From: Mesostigma viride | Lineage: Eukaryota; Streptophyta; Mesostigmatophyceae; Mesostigmatales; Mesostigmataceae | Assembly (NCBI GenBank): GCA_009746045.1 | Contig: RPFO01001749.1 | Coordinates: 1-64,000 of the forward strand | Reading direction: 5' to 3' | Length of the DNA stretch: 64,000 nt | Shown: positions 1 to 10,748 of the stretch, piece by piece | Numbering within the stretch: the stretch's first letter is position 1 | Layout of the letters: every line of letters begins with the position of its first letter | Program-made: the position numbers and the translations under genes | Notes under the pieces: generated by a model | What the model saw: only the letters and a program-made list of their open reading frames with translations | Databases searched by the model: none | What the model was told of the DNA's origin: nothing

Positions 1-315
1 GTGAGGTACTGAGAGGGCAAACAAGGTGCGTAGCTTCGCCTTTTAAACAATTCCAGGCTCAGCTACTGGGTAGCAGTTATGATCTACCTACAACGTGGCC
101 ACACCAAACCGGTTCTTTTCTGACTGTGTGGCAGTTACAATCATAACGTGATCTCAAGCCAACCATTCACAACCAAAGTTCAAGGTCAGTCACAGAATGA
201 CTGGGTCACTTATGGAACAGAACTTAAACATGCGGCACATGCCCGTTCATGTAGTCCAGAGCTAGCACTAAACTATAAGTACTAGTTTCAGGCAGGTGTG
301 TCGATACTTCTGACA
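1..315 (-). repeat. copia-A 3' LTR, partial
   Basis: Matches 5938-6252 almost base for base. Its inner end at 315 reads TTCTGACA on the plus strand, so on the element's own strand the LTR begins TGTCAG. The outer end is cut by the window start. Confidence 0.95.
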
Positions 316-325
316 CCCCCCTTAC
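316..325 (-). other. copia-A polypurine tract
   Basis: On the minus strand the bases next to the 3' LTR read GTAAGGGGGG and abut TGTCAG directly. This is the expected position and composition of the plus-strand DNA primer. Confidence 0.8.
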
Positions 326-456
326 TCGGCACACAGGCCGGAAAACAAACTCAAGCAAGCCAGAACAAATGTTCACTAAAAGAACTGTAGTATGGGACCA
401 GTGTCACAGGCTAGCAAGTGTGTCCTTATGTTGTCTCATCACTAATTGCCAGTAAC

Positions 457-3400
457 TCAAATACCCAACAACTTGTGTCTGAGCTCCACAAAACGTGGCT
501 CAGGTAGTGCCTTGGTGAGCATGTCGGCGATCATCGCTGCCCCAGGAAGGTGAGACACCTGAACGGTGCCATCCGCGACCTTCGCGCGAATGTAGTGGTA
601 CTTGACGTCGATGTGCTTGGTACGCCGAGGGTGAACAGGGTCTCGTGACAGAGCCACAGCACCAGTGTTGTCGCAAAACACCTGAATTGGCCCTGAGGCC
701 GGGTCACCCAACTCCTTGGTGATGGTGAGAAGGGGGACCACCTGCTGCGTGACACCGCACAGGGCCATGTACTCGGCCTCACAGGTGGACAGGGCTGGAG
801 TGGGCTGCTTGCGACTGGTCCACTCCACCGCAGCACCGCGGTACATGACCACGTTGCCAGTGATTGACTTGCGGTCCACAGGATCGTTTGCCCAGTCGGC
901 ATCCGAGTAGGCCACCAGCCCCCCCTGCCCCGAGTAGGACAGACCCAGGTCCTTGGTGTGTACCGCGTACTGAAGCACCCGGCGTGCCAGCCCAAGGTCG
1001 CTTACAGTAGGGTTTTTCATATTCTGAGTCAGCAGGTTGACTGCGAATGCCAGGTCAGGCCGAGTGCATCCCATCGCATACAGGAGTGCCCCGGTGATCG
1101 CTTGGTAGACGCGAGTGTCGTCCGCGTTGAGAAGCCCCCCCTCACCACGGGGGGTGTTGGGGACGACGGGCGTCTTCACCGCCCGTGGGGAGACCCCAAA
1201 GCGCTCAGCGAGGGCCTCCAGATACGGGCCTTGGTGCAGAAAAACTGTGCGCGCCGGCGGGTCGAGGACCAGGGAGACCCCCAGAAAGAGGGAGGGGGCA
1301 TCCGTCTCGGTGATCTGGAAGCGCTGGGACACCCGTTGGGTCCACTGCGATAGCCACTCCGCCGAGGAGTGGGAGACCAGGAGATCGTCGACATGGACGA
1401 AGGCAAAACCACCAACATACAGGAACAGACACGTGTCCGTGGTGCTCTGGACAGCGCCAGTCTCATGGATGAGGTAGTCCCGGAGCGTGTGGTGCCAGTT
1501 CCGGGGCGCCTGTTTGAGCCCATAGAGGCTCCGCCGGAGGCGCCAGAGGTACGTTTGGCCAGTGGGGTCGCGCTCCTCAAAGCCCTTGGGGGGAAGGACA
1601 TACACGTCCTCCTCCAACTCAGCATAGAGGAACGCGGTGCGGACATCCAGCTGCCGGATGGGGTGGCCAGCAGTGCCAGCACGAGCCAAGCCCAGGCGCA
1701 CGGTGGCAGCACGGACGGTGGGAGCAAAAGTCTCACCGAAATCAATGCCCTCGCGCTGTGCAAACCCCTTGCACACAAACCGGGCCTTGCACCGCCCATC
1801 AGCTTTCTGGGCGAAGACCCACTTGGTGGGTAGGAGCTTGGCACCGCGCGGAAGATCACGCATATGCAGAAGCTCGTAAACCTGGTGCTCCTGGAGGCTG
1901 GCCAGCTCACTCTCCATGGCCGTGCGCCATTCCGGCAAGGCAAGGGCGGCAGCGGGAGAGGAGGGCACGGACGCAGGCTGGCTATGAAAAGCAGCAGCGA
2001 AGCACAGGTCAGCGACAAGTGAGTGATGCGCGTGGATCCGTGCAGCCTTGGTGACAGGTTGATCCGGCCAGGAAGAAAGTGCGTCATCCAATACATCATC
2101 GCCCCCGAAACCAGGGGGAGCGGGGGTGTTACTGCCATGAGAAAGGTCGCCACACAAGGCAGCACCACGGGAACCCCACACGGGGAGGAGACCTGCAGAG
2201 GCACCAGGGGACGCCGGAGGAGAATAGCCGGTGCTGTCAGCCGTGCTCTCCAGGTCAACCGAGGTACTCAAATGCGGCGGAGGCATCCCCGCCCCGGCGT
2301 GTTCATATGACGCCGCAGAACGCGAGTGGCCAGAGGCCTGTCCGCGCAACAGAGGGGCATGCTGTCGAGCATCTGACACGGTGAGGTAAGATGTCGGCGC
2401 CGAGGCAGGAGCCGGAGCCGTCGGAGCATGGCCGTTCCGCACAAGTGCCTGGATGGCCGCAGCGGCGGCCGGGGGGAGAACGAAACGCTCAGGAGTCCCC
2501 CCGATGCTGACATAGCTGTCCTCACGGCCTGCGGGCAAGGCAGTGGAGGGCGTTGCCGGCCCCCCAGAGTCCTCGGCAGAGGCAGAGGGTAACTGCAAAG
2601 GGGCAGGAGTCAGCATGTCGGCGGGAAAGAGGTCGGCCTCCGCAAAGGGGGCCGCCGGGAGCCACTGCGCAGCCTGCGGGGCCCGGTTGCGCCACGTCTC
2701 GTCGAACTGCACGTGCTTGCGCTCGATGACACGCCCGCCGCCCGTCGCCTTGTCGGGCACCCATACGAGGTAGGCCGGGGAGTCAAGCTTGTATCCCACG
2801 AAGAGGCCATCCTCAGCGCGAGAATCAAACTTCTCACGGGCTGCCCCCTCAACCAAGACGTGGGAGGGGCAGCCAAACACACGCATGCCGGATAAATCCG
2901 CAGGGCGCCCATACATGAGGAAGTAGGGCGTTGCGTGCTCCGGGTTGCTGCGGCAGGGCAGCCTGTTGATGATGTAGATGGCGCATGCAAAGGCTAGAGC
3001 CCAGAACTCCTTGCCGAGGCCAGCATGCGCCAGCATGCTCCTGGTCATGCTAACTGCGACGCCCCAGAATCGCTCCGCCACGCCGTTCTGCTCCGGCGTA
3101 TAGGGGGACGAGAACTCTTGCCGCACGCCATACTCGGCGCAGACGGCGCGCCAGTCCTGGCCAGTGAAAACCGCGTCTTGGTCGGAGCGAAGCTCCACAG
3201 GCGCCGTGGCCGCGGACGCCCGGAACGGCTTGATCTCCGTGGCCAGGAAGTGACGCAGGCTCCCAACGGCAGCGTCCTTCGTCTTCAAGAAGTAAACCCA
3301 GTGAAAACGAGTGGCTTCATCCGTGATGCCCAGGACATACCGCCAGTCCCCCAACACGGCAGGGGTCCGCATGGGACCTAGCAGGTCGCAGTGCAGGCGA

Positions 3401-4488
3401 TGGCGAGGGGTCGCGCAGCGTGGCGTCGTGCTGGGGGGAAAGCTGCTCCGCCGCAAGTGTCCGGCAGGGCAGGAAGGACACGTGGGAGCCTTGGGACCGT
3501 GGGTCACCATGTTTGAGGCGGGGTCGGCGGCTAGCCGAGCAATACGATCCGCGCCAGCGTGTCCGATTTGCCACTGCATCAGGTCCACGGGGGCGGCTGA
3601 TGTGGCGAGGGCATGGGGCGCCACCCCGCGGAGCAAGTAAATGCCGTCACACTCCACGAGGGGGAACGTGCGGGTCCCCAAAGTGAGGCGCAGGTGCTTA
3701 AAGTCCACATCATGGCCGGCTTTAAAGAGCTGGCTCACCGAGAGTAGGCGGGCCTGAAGGCCTGGGACATACAAAGCTGGGCCGAGGTGCACGTCCGGGG
3801 TGCCGAGCCGGAGAAGCAGAGGGCCCCTGCCGCCCGCATGCAGATTGCCGCCCGAGCCGGTGATGCGCAGCCGGAAGGCGGGATCAAATCCATCGCCAAA
3901 GTCCGCCCGGTGAGGCGTCATGTGGTACGTGGCACCCGTGTCAACCACCCACTCCGGGGCACACCTAGCCGAGGCCGTTGCGGCCGTGTGAAGCACAGAA
4001 GGAGCGGTGGTTGAGGAACCAGCCGTCGAGTCCGAGGAGGTGCTGGGGCGGGGTGCCGAGAGACGACTGCCCGAGCGGGACGGGGAAGGCGCAAGGCCGT
4101 GCACTGGACGAAGCGAGGCCTGCCCGTGAGGCTGCACACCGTCGCGCAGGGAAGCACCTAAAGGGTTGGCGCGCAGGGAAGCACACAAAGGGCCTCGACC
4201 CACGTGGAACGCGTACGTCGTCTCCAAGGGAGGCAGGCCTGCGTCGGTGTGATGGGCGTGCCCGGCGCCGTCACCGCGGAGGTGAGCAGGGCGCTGGGCG
4301 GGATGGGCAGTCCAGCAGGTGGCGGCGTCATGTCCAGGCTTGGCGCAGACGGAGCAGGGCGGCCCGCGACCACGCCCGACCCCTGCGCCACCACCGCGAC
4401 CACCACCGCGCCCGCCGCGCCCCCCGCTGCTGCCGCCATGGCCGTGGCCGTTGCCGTGGCCATTGCCGTGGGCGCGGCCGTTGCCATG

Positions 4489-4530
<42 letters not shown>

Positions 4531-4547
4531 TCCGTTGCCGGTGCCGT

Positions 4548-4578
<31 letters not shown>

Positions 4579-5274
4579 TCCGTTGCTGCTGCCGTTGCCG
4601 TTGCCGCGGGCACCGCCATGCCGTGGGCCACGCCCCCGGCCAGGGGTATGGTATGCGTGGTTGGAGGCAGAGCCAGAATCTGCAGGGGACGGGAGGCCAC
4701 CCGTCAGCAGATCTTCAACTTCCATCAGGCGCTGCCGCAGGACCGGAACAGTCTCGACCTCGTCAAGACGGAGGGAGATTAGCGCGGGCCTGTACTCGGC
4801 GCGCAGACCGCTGAGGACGCTGGCAATGAAGGCAGCGACTGGGAACGTAATGCCTGCAGCCTGTAGCTTGGCGTACAGCAGTTCCGAGCGGTTCACATAC
4901 GGCTCCACAGTCTCGCGAGCAGTTTGACGAAGTTGGGCCATTTGTTTCCACAAGTCCAGACGCATGGACTTGGTGAGCTTGCCATGCTCATAGACCTGGA
5001 TGAGCTTGGTGATGGCCAGACTGCCCAGGCGACGATCCAGGGGGAGCGTCTGCATCAAGGCACGCGCAGGCCCATCGACGACGGCCAACAAGGCAACGTA
5101 AAGGAGCCGATCCAGTTGCACGTTCTGGACAACACCTGCCAGCACTCCAAGGAGGCCAGCATAAAGGGAAACAAGGCCCAAGAAATGGTCCTTAAAAGGG
5201 ATCCACAGCGTCCAATCTGAGCCGGTAAAAACCTTGACCCCACGAACATCCTTCAAAAGCTCCTTGCAAGCCAC
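457..5274 (-). CDS. copia-A Gag-Pol polyprotein
   Basis: One 1,605-residue reading frame encodes the structural and enzymatic parts of a Ty1/copia element. Residues 1-200 are the Gag core. Residues ~225-300 are Asn/Gly-, His/Gly- and Arg/Gly-rich. A CCHC knuckle (CSVCAKPGHDAATC) lies near 308. Retropepsin starts near 443 with the DTGA catalytic loop. The GAG-pre-integrase zinc region (His...CPSC) follows at ~565-610. The integrase core has D near 628 (HCDLL), D near 696 (RSDQD) and E near 731 (EQNGVAERF). The RT contains RQLDVRTAFLY and VHVDDLL (near 1295, with His where Tyr is usual). RNase H has DADWAND near 1458 and ends with the copia-typical DMLTKALP. It stops at TGA. The first listed codon is an internal GTG, and the true Gag start probably lies upstream at 5573 behind two frameshifts. 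Pol looks intact but Gag expression is doubtful. Confidence 0.93.
4438..4617 (-). repeat. Hexanucleotide CCGTTG-type repeat coding Asn-Gly runs in copia-A Gag
   Basis: The plus strand repeats CCGTTG with scattered CCATGG, GTGGCC and TTGCTG variants. On the coding strand this gives AAC-GGC, so alternating Asn and Gly with some Ser, Thr, His and Ala. The repeat sits just before the RGG-rich stretch and the CCHC knuckle of Gag. Its length is a multiple of three, so the frame is kept. Confidence 0.85.
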
Positions 5275-5375
5275 AAAGGAGGCTCGGGCGGGGCCCCCCC
5301 CGCCGTACCGCGGCTCAAACCACCACCGTCAACCGCCGATTCTCACCATCGGGAGCACCGAGGGCGGCGTCCTCG

Positions 5376-5573
5376 TCACCACCGGCGGGGCAAAGCCAGG
5401 GCAGCCAGCCCAGCTGCTGCGTCAAAAAATACTTCGCCTGGGAGACCCGAATCGGTAAGAGTTACGGATGATGCAGTCAAAGCGGCCAGACCGGCAGCGT
5501 CATCGGCATCAAAATCGTTACTGCCAGCAGCGCGACCCGCGGAAGCGACCTGGCTGCGAGTGCCGGAAGCCAT
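5376..5573 (-). pseudogene. copia-A Gag N-terminal fragment, frame-shifted from the main ORF
   Basis: An ATG at 5573 opens a frame starting MASGTRSQVASAG that stops with TGA at 5376. It is out of frame with the Gag-Pol ORF. Reading on, a second frame (PAGGDEDAALGAPDGENRR) looks like its continuation to about 5310. The long ORF's own frame is open back to about 5330, where it also meets a TGA. The simplest reading is one Gag N-terminus broken by two single-base indels, near 5395 and near 5300 (the latter beside a run of eight Gs on the coding strand). Assembly errors in homopolymers are an alternative. Confidence 0.6.
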
Positions 5574-5802
5574 TCCAGCAAAAAAACAGCAAAAAACTCC
5601 GAAAAAAAAGGTAACGTTGGCCAATAGATTCCGGCCAGGAATCGAACCAAGCACCTTTCGTATCACGCGCCAGACGGGAATCAAACCTCCGCCTACGCTG
5701 TCGTCATGCAAATCTCGCCGAAATACACAAATCTAAAGTCAACCGCGAGCAGAGCCTCGGGAAACGACTTTTACCAGCGGTAAGCAGGTCGAAAGGCGTG
5801 CG

Positions 5803-5820
5803 AACCGCACTCCGATGCCA
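5803..5820 (-). other. copia-A primer binding site
   Basis: On the minus strand the bases directly after the 5' LTR read TGGCATCGGAGTGCGGTT. They start with TGG, the complement of tRNA CCA. The first 11 bases differ in two positions from the TGGTATCAGAG site that many plant copia elements use for initiator tRNA-Met. The exact tRNA cannot be named without the host tRNA set. Confidence 0.7.
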
Positions 5821-6252
5821 TGTTAGGAGTGAGAAAACAATGTTTGCCACAAAGTTTTACTTTATTTCACTCAGATAAAAATAAGTCTCAGTCGGCAGCT
5901 GGCCGGCTGCTAGTTCCACCACAGGAGTGTGTGAGGTGTGAGGTACTGAGAGGGCAAACAAGGTGCGTAGCTTCGCCTTTTAAACAATTCCAGGCTCAGC
6001 TACTGGGTAGCAGTTATGATCTACCTACAACGTGGCCACACCAAACCGGTTCTTTTCTGACTGTGTGGCAGTTACAATCATAACGTGATCTCAAGCCAAC
6101 CATTCACAACCAAAGTTCAAGGTCAGTCACAGAATGACTGGGTCACTTATGGAACAGAACTTAAACATGCGGCACATGCCCGTTCATGTAGTCCAGAGCT
6201 AGCACTAAACTATAAGTACTAGTTTCAGGCAGGTGTGTCGATACTTCTGACA
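5821..6252 (-). repeat. copia-A 5' LTR, complete (432 bp)
   Basis: Starts TGTTAGGAG and ends CTTCTGACA on the plus strand, with the canonical TGT...ACA inverted tips. It contains the promoter and R region of the element by analogy with the family; no clear TATA box was located by eye. It abuts the primer binding site on its left and CATAC on its right. Confidence 0.93.
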
Positions 6253-7988
6253 CATACAATGTTAATAATTATTCTGGCGCTGTCACAAGGTCCGGCCGGC
6301 GACTTGCGCCGGAAATGCGCGGACTACACAAATTAATTCGGCACACGGCCACGTCCAGGCTGTTTGGGATCATAAAAAGACTTTCCTCACGTGACTTAGT
6401 GTTTTCCTGTTGACATCATGCCCATTTAATATTAATGCTGCTGTTACCCTGCTCATGACCATGCCCTGAATTCCATTCTTTGGTGACTTAGTGTTTTCTT
6501 GTTTAGGGGCTGGCATGCATGCGTTGGTTGACATGCCATGGATGAAAAACGCCAAGAAGAGTATAAGGCCCCGCTGCCACCAAAAAGCACCCGCTGGTTG
6601 ATCAACCAAGGGGATAGCCTGCACAGTGAGACACAAACACAGCAGACCCAGCAAAGCAAAATTCAGGTTGTAAGCGAGTGGAGATTACTTTTGACATGCT
6701 TGATGAAGAAATATATAACACACCTTCTATTGTCAACATATAATAAACAACATATATCTATTGTCAACATATAATAAACAAATAGTTGATTGATCACCTT
6801 ATACACCACGTAAACATGCTAGCAGACGCGCTCTTCAGTCCAGTGAAAATCCACGTGCGAAGCAAGTCAGCAGTTACGCAGAAAGCACCATGAATGTAAA
6901 TGACGCCCCAAACCCGTGACAGCAAGCATCCAGAGGGGCTTTCCAAGCCCAGCATATTCCAGAAAAAAGCATCACAGATCCTTGGGCAACGGACGTTCAC
7001 ACAGGACATTCGAAGGACCATGAAGATGGCGTCCTGCACGGCTAATAAAACGCAACGCTACGCTATGTCTGCGACTAGATGGATTCGGCGAAATGGAAAG
7101 AACGCAACCATGAAAATGCATCAGAAAGAGAGCAGGTAGTACCCCGGTAGGTAGTACGCCTCACCATCGGCATCGCCAGTTACGTCCCGTGGCAAAAAAT
7201 CCAGCGTTCTTTCCAATATGATGACACCAGAAACTCGTCGGCCCCACGCCTTCCACGAACAGCAAACTGATTTTACTAGGCACCCAGTACGTAAAGCAAT
7301 TAAGCATGATACTACAATACCTAAATCTACAACGACATTCCATTTCCAGGTCGCCATAGCGACGCGGACCTCTCCCACGCAGGTATCACTCCGTTGACGC
7401 ACCTCCAGCTCAGAAAATTTCGTACTTGCTCTTCAAACATAAAATTTTGACGTATAAAACCATGGCTGCGCATTCCCCATCCCAATTTTCTAGCGTACGT
7501 TTCCTGCCATCGCCAGCCAGCAAATTGCTCGCGGAGCACGTCACTTTGTTTTTTTCGTCCGGCGGCGTGGCCTGCGGCTGCGTCGTTTCGGTGGTGTTAT
7601 GTATCGATTTCGGGTCGTTTCCGTTGGATTTGTGACCGTTGGGGCCGAAGGCCGTTTGTTTTCCGTAGTTTGCTTGTTTTGGATTGGTTGTTTATGTGTA
7701 GTATTTTGTAGTATTCTGGACGGACGACCCGAGCCGCTAACTTAGCGGGTTTATCGCGGCCGTTGGATCCATCATCGTACGCTCCAGATTGTCGGCGGCT
7801 AACGTTTTAACTTTTTTCATTTTGCCTTCGTATATCGATGTGCACATGTCAGTTGGCTAAGCTTAGCCGCCTAGCGGCTAAGCTTAGGTAAGGTTTACGA
7901 AAATTTTCAAACTTTTCATTAAAATTATATTAAAATATTTAAGCGCGACGCACAGCGTCTCCACAGACATTTTTCTACCTACAAAAGT
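6253..7988. repeat. Tandem non-coding unit U, copy 1
   Basis: Begins CATACAATGTTAAT directly after the copia-A LTR. The same start recurs at 7989, and the body recurs at 9327-10748. The pair differ by many small indels of 2-8 bp, often short direct duplications (GTTG, GGCC, CCCA, CTGA). Short ORFs on both strands (for example minus 7327-7539) are conserved only as far as the DNA is and resemble no known protein. The tail 7841-7988 is absent from copy 2 and contains a strong inverted repeat (CTTAGCCG...CGGCTAAG at ~7864-7884). No gene is seen here. Confidence 0.8.
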
Positions 7989-8136
7989 CATACAATGTTA
8001 ATCATGATTCTGGCGCTGTCACAAGGTCCGGCCGGCGACTTGCGCCGGAAATGCGCGGACTACACAAAGTAATTTGGCACACGGCCACGTCCAGGCTGTT
8101 TCCTCACGTGACTTAGTGTTTTCCTGTTGACATCAT

Positions 8137-9323
8137 CAAAGAGACAACCAGCGCAGGCCAGAAATCGGGAGAATCCGGACCATGGTAGCTCGAGCCTGCC
8201 GTTATCTTTTCCGCGTTTTCGAGTCGTTCAGGATGATGAAGATGAATGGTGATGGAAATGTGTATCCTTGTGCATTGAAATTATGGCTGGCTTACGTGTG
8301 GAGCGACTAGATGACCTAGACGGTGGGGCCGGAAACAGCATGCTTGATCAGGGCGTGTGTTTCTAGCCTAACTGGCCGGGAGTGTCTAGTGGTGAGCACC
8401 ATTGCTGCGATCGCTCTCCCACCATTTACGAGGAAATACCCGCAAATGGAAAACCACTGAAAAGGTCTAGCTAGTCAGTCATCACGTTAGCCATGCCATG
8501 ATTCCAAACGTCCAAGAACTGCACACGGTGCAAAGGCAAAAAGCCGGAGGACAGCACTTTCAAATGTGCGGCGGGAACCAAAAGCCCGCGGATGCCAGAA
8601 AACATCGTGTTGCGGCAGCGACGCGACGATGTGGACAACGAATCCAGTGCCAAGCTCGGAACGGCCGCAAAGGAGATCTGGCATCACAGGGTTCAGATGT
8701 GCGGAGATACTATGCGATCCAGCCGGTCCACGACCTGTTTGTAGAGCTTGTGCCAAGGGGCAGCACCGAACAGATGTGGGTGACGTTGCAAAAAACATCG
8801 GACTTGACGGAGCATAATGGCTCGGTCATAGTCTTTGACCAATAAACGCTGCAAGAGTTCAACAAGAGTCGTGATGAAATCAACACGATAAGAACAAAGA
8901 CGGGAAAAACGATGTAACTGAGAAAGAACAACACCATATTTTGCTGTGTGGGAAAGGAGACTGTGAATATCGGGGTAACGAATAAAAGGAATTTGCTGGT
9001 ATTTAGGATCCTTGCGCTTATCATAGATAGCCGTACGCCAGCCCTTCTTGTTATGGGTAATGTTAAGATCGAGGTAATTGCAATGAGTATCCTCCGACGT
9101 GAGCTTTAATGTGAGGGACGCTTGCGGGTAGATGCCAGGCAGACCAGCGGTGATATACAAATGGGTTGCGAAATCAGGGTTGTCGAAAGCGATGACATCA
9201 TCAATGTATCGACATGTATGGATAAAACGCCTGATGAGAACATCATCGTTTGAGGCAATGAGATTCTCCATGAATGCAAGCTCATAAGTGTATAGATAGA
9301 GGTTTGCAATCATAGACAGAGGT
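8137..9323 (-). mobile_element. 5'-truncated non-LTR or Penelope-like retroelement insertion
   Basis: A 1,187-bp block interrupts unit U between two CAT trinucleotides (8134-8136 and 9324-9326), while unit U copy 1 shows the empty site. The block carries the C-terminal part of a reverse transcriptase on the minus strand, truncated at the right border. It then has a ~550 bp tail to the left border. Truncation at the 5' end with an intact 3' end is what target-primed reverse transcription leaves. There is no poly-A tail and no long target duplication. Confidence 0.65.
8693..9313 (-). pseudogene. Reverse transcriptase C-terminal fragment (YIDD type)
   Basis: 206 residues that start inside the RT domain, since the element border at 9323 removes the upstream part. 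Near residues 35-40 is CRYIDDVIAF, the catalytic motif C with two Asp. It is followed by a LDLNI segment near residue 80, then IRYPDIHSLLSHTAKYG and QLHRFSRLCS. These thumb-region phrases recall Penelope-like and related non-LTR reverse transcriptases rather than copia or gypsy. It ends at a natural TGA. No endonuclease domain follows. As a 5'-truncated copy it cannot be functional. The class assignment is tentative; that it is an RT is fairly secure. Confidence 0.7.
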
Positions 9324-10748
9324 CATGCCCATTTAATATTAATGCTGCTGTTACCCTGCTCATGACCATGCCCTGAATTCCATTCTTTGGTTTAGTGTTT
9401 TCTTGTTTAGGGGCTGGCATGCATGCGTTGCCGTTGACATGCCATGGATGAAAAACGCCGGCCAAGAAGAGTATATGGCCCCGCTGCCACCAAAAAGCAC
9501 CTGGTTGATCAACCAAGGGGATAGCCTGCACAGTGAGACACAAACACAGCAGACCCAGCAAAGCAAAATTCAGGTTGTAAGCGAGTGGAGATTACTTTTG
9601 ACATGCTTGATGAAGAAATATATAACACACCTTCTATTGTCACACCTGCTATAAACAAATAGTTGATTGATCACCTTATACACCACGTAAACATGCTAGC
9701 AGACGCGCTCTTCAGTCCAGTGAAAATCCACGTGCGAAGCCAGTCAGCTTACGCAGAAAGCACCATGAATGTAAATGACGCCCCAAACCCGTGACCAGGC
9801 AAGCATCCACAGGGGCTTTCCAAGCCCAGTATATTCCAGAAAAAAGCATCACAGATCCTTGGGCAACCGAACGGACGTTAACGGACATTCGAAGGACCAT
9901 GAAGATGGCGTCCTGCACGGCTAAGAAAATAAAACGCAACGCTACGCTATGTCTTTGCTGCGACTAGGTGGATTCGGTGAAAAGGAAAGAACGCAACCAT
10001 GAAAATGCATCAGAAAGAGAGCAGGTAGTACCCCGGTAGGTAGTACGCCTCACCATCGGCATCGCCAGTTACGTCCCGTGGCAAAAAATCCAGCGTTCTT
10101 TCCAATATGATGACACCAGAAACTCGTCGGCCCCACCCCACGCCTTCCACGAACAGCAAACTGATTTTACTAGGCACCCAGTACGTAAAGCAATTAAGCA
10201 TGATACTATACCTAAATTCCTATAATAGAATACCTAAATCTACAACGACATTCCATTTCCCTGAGGTCGCCATAGCGACGCGGACCTCTCCCACGCAGGT
10301 ATCACTCCGTTGACGCACCTCCAGCTCAGAAAATTTTGTACTTGCTCTTCAAACATAAAATTTTGACGTATAAAACCATGGCTGCGCATTCCCCATCCCA
10401 ATTTTCTAGCGTACGTTTCCTGCCATCGCCAGCCAGCAAATTGCTCGCGGAGCACGTCACTTTGTTTTTCGTCCGGCGGCGTGGCCTGCGGCCGGCTGCG
10501 TCGTTTCGGTGGTCTTATCGATTTCGGGTCGTTTCCGTTGGATTTGTGACCGTTGGGGCCGAAGGCCGTTTGTTTTCCGTAGTTTGCTTGTTTTGTATTG
10601 GTTGTTTGGTGATTTAGTATTTGTACGGACGACCCGAGCCGCTAACTTAGCGGGTTTATCGCGTCCGTTGGATCCATCATCGGACGCTCCAGATTGTCGG
10701 CGGCTAACGTTTTAACTTTTTTCATTTTGCCTTCGTATATTCGTATAT

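Larger units (their letters stand above)
1..6252 (-). mobile_element. copia-A: Ty1/copia LTR retrotransposon, truncated by the window edge
   Basis: A minus-strand LTR retrotransposon. The right-hand LTR (5' LTR of the element) is complete at 5821-6252. The left-hand LTR (3' LTR) is visible only at 1-315, because its remaining ~117 bp lie outside the window. Between them are a primer binding site beside the 5' LTR, a leader, a broken gag start, a long Gag-Pol ORF and a polypurine tract beside the 3' LTR. The domain order protease, integrase, RT, RNase H is that of Ty1/copia (Pseudoviridae). The two LTR copies look nearly identical over the shared 315 bp, so the insertion is young. The base after the right LTR begins CATAC, the likely target duplication, but its partner is off the window. 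Confidence 0.95.
7989..10748. repeat. Tandem non-coding unit U, copy 2, split by an insertion
   Basis: 7989-8136 matches 6253-6416 with small indels. 9324-10748 then resumes the match exactly where copy 1 continues (GTTGACATCATGCCCATTT). The intervening 8137-9323 is foreign. No coding capacity is convincing in the U portions. Confidence 0.8.

Noticed and set aside
4158-4927. Ala/Thr- or Pro-rich frames in other phases of the copia-A Gag repeat
   Set aside because: Shadows of the Asn-Gly coding repeat. The Gag frame on the minus strand explains the sequence.
7327-7539. Minus-strand 70-residue frame in unit U, kept in copy 2 at 10240-10455
   Set aside because: The whole unit is duplicated and the frame tolerates the nearby micro-indels only by chance. 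No start context or homology was recognised.
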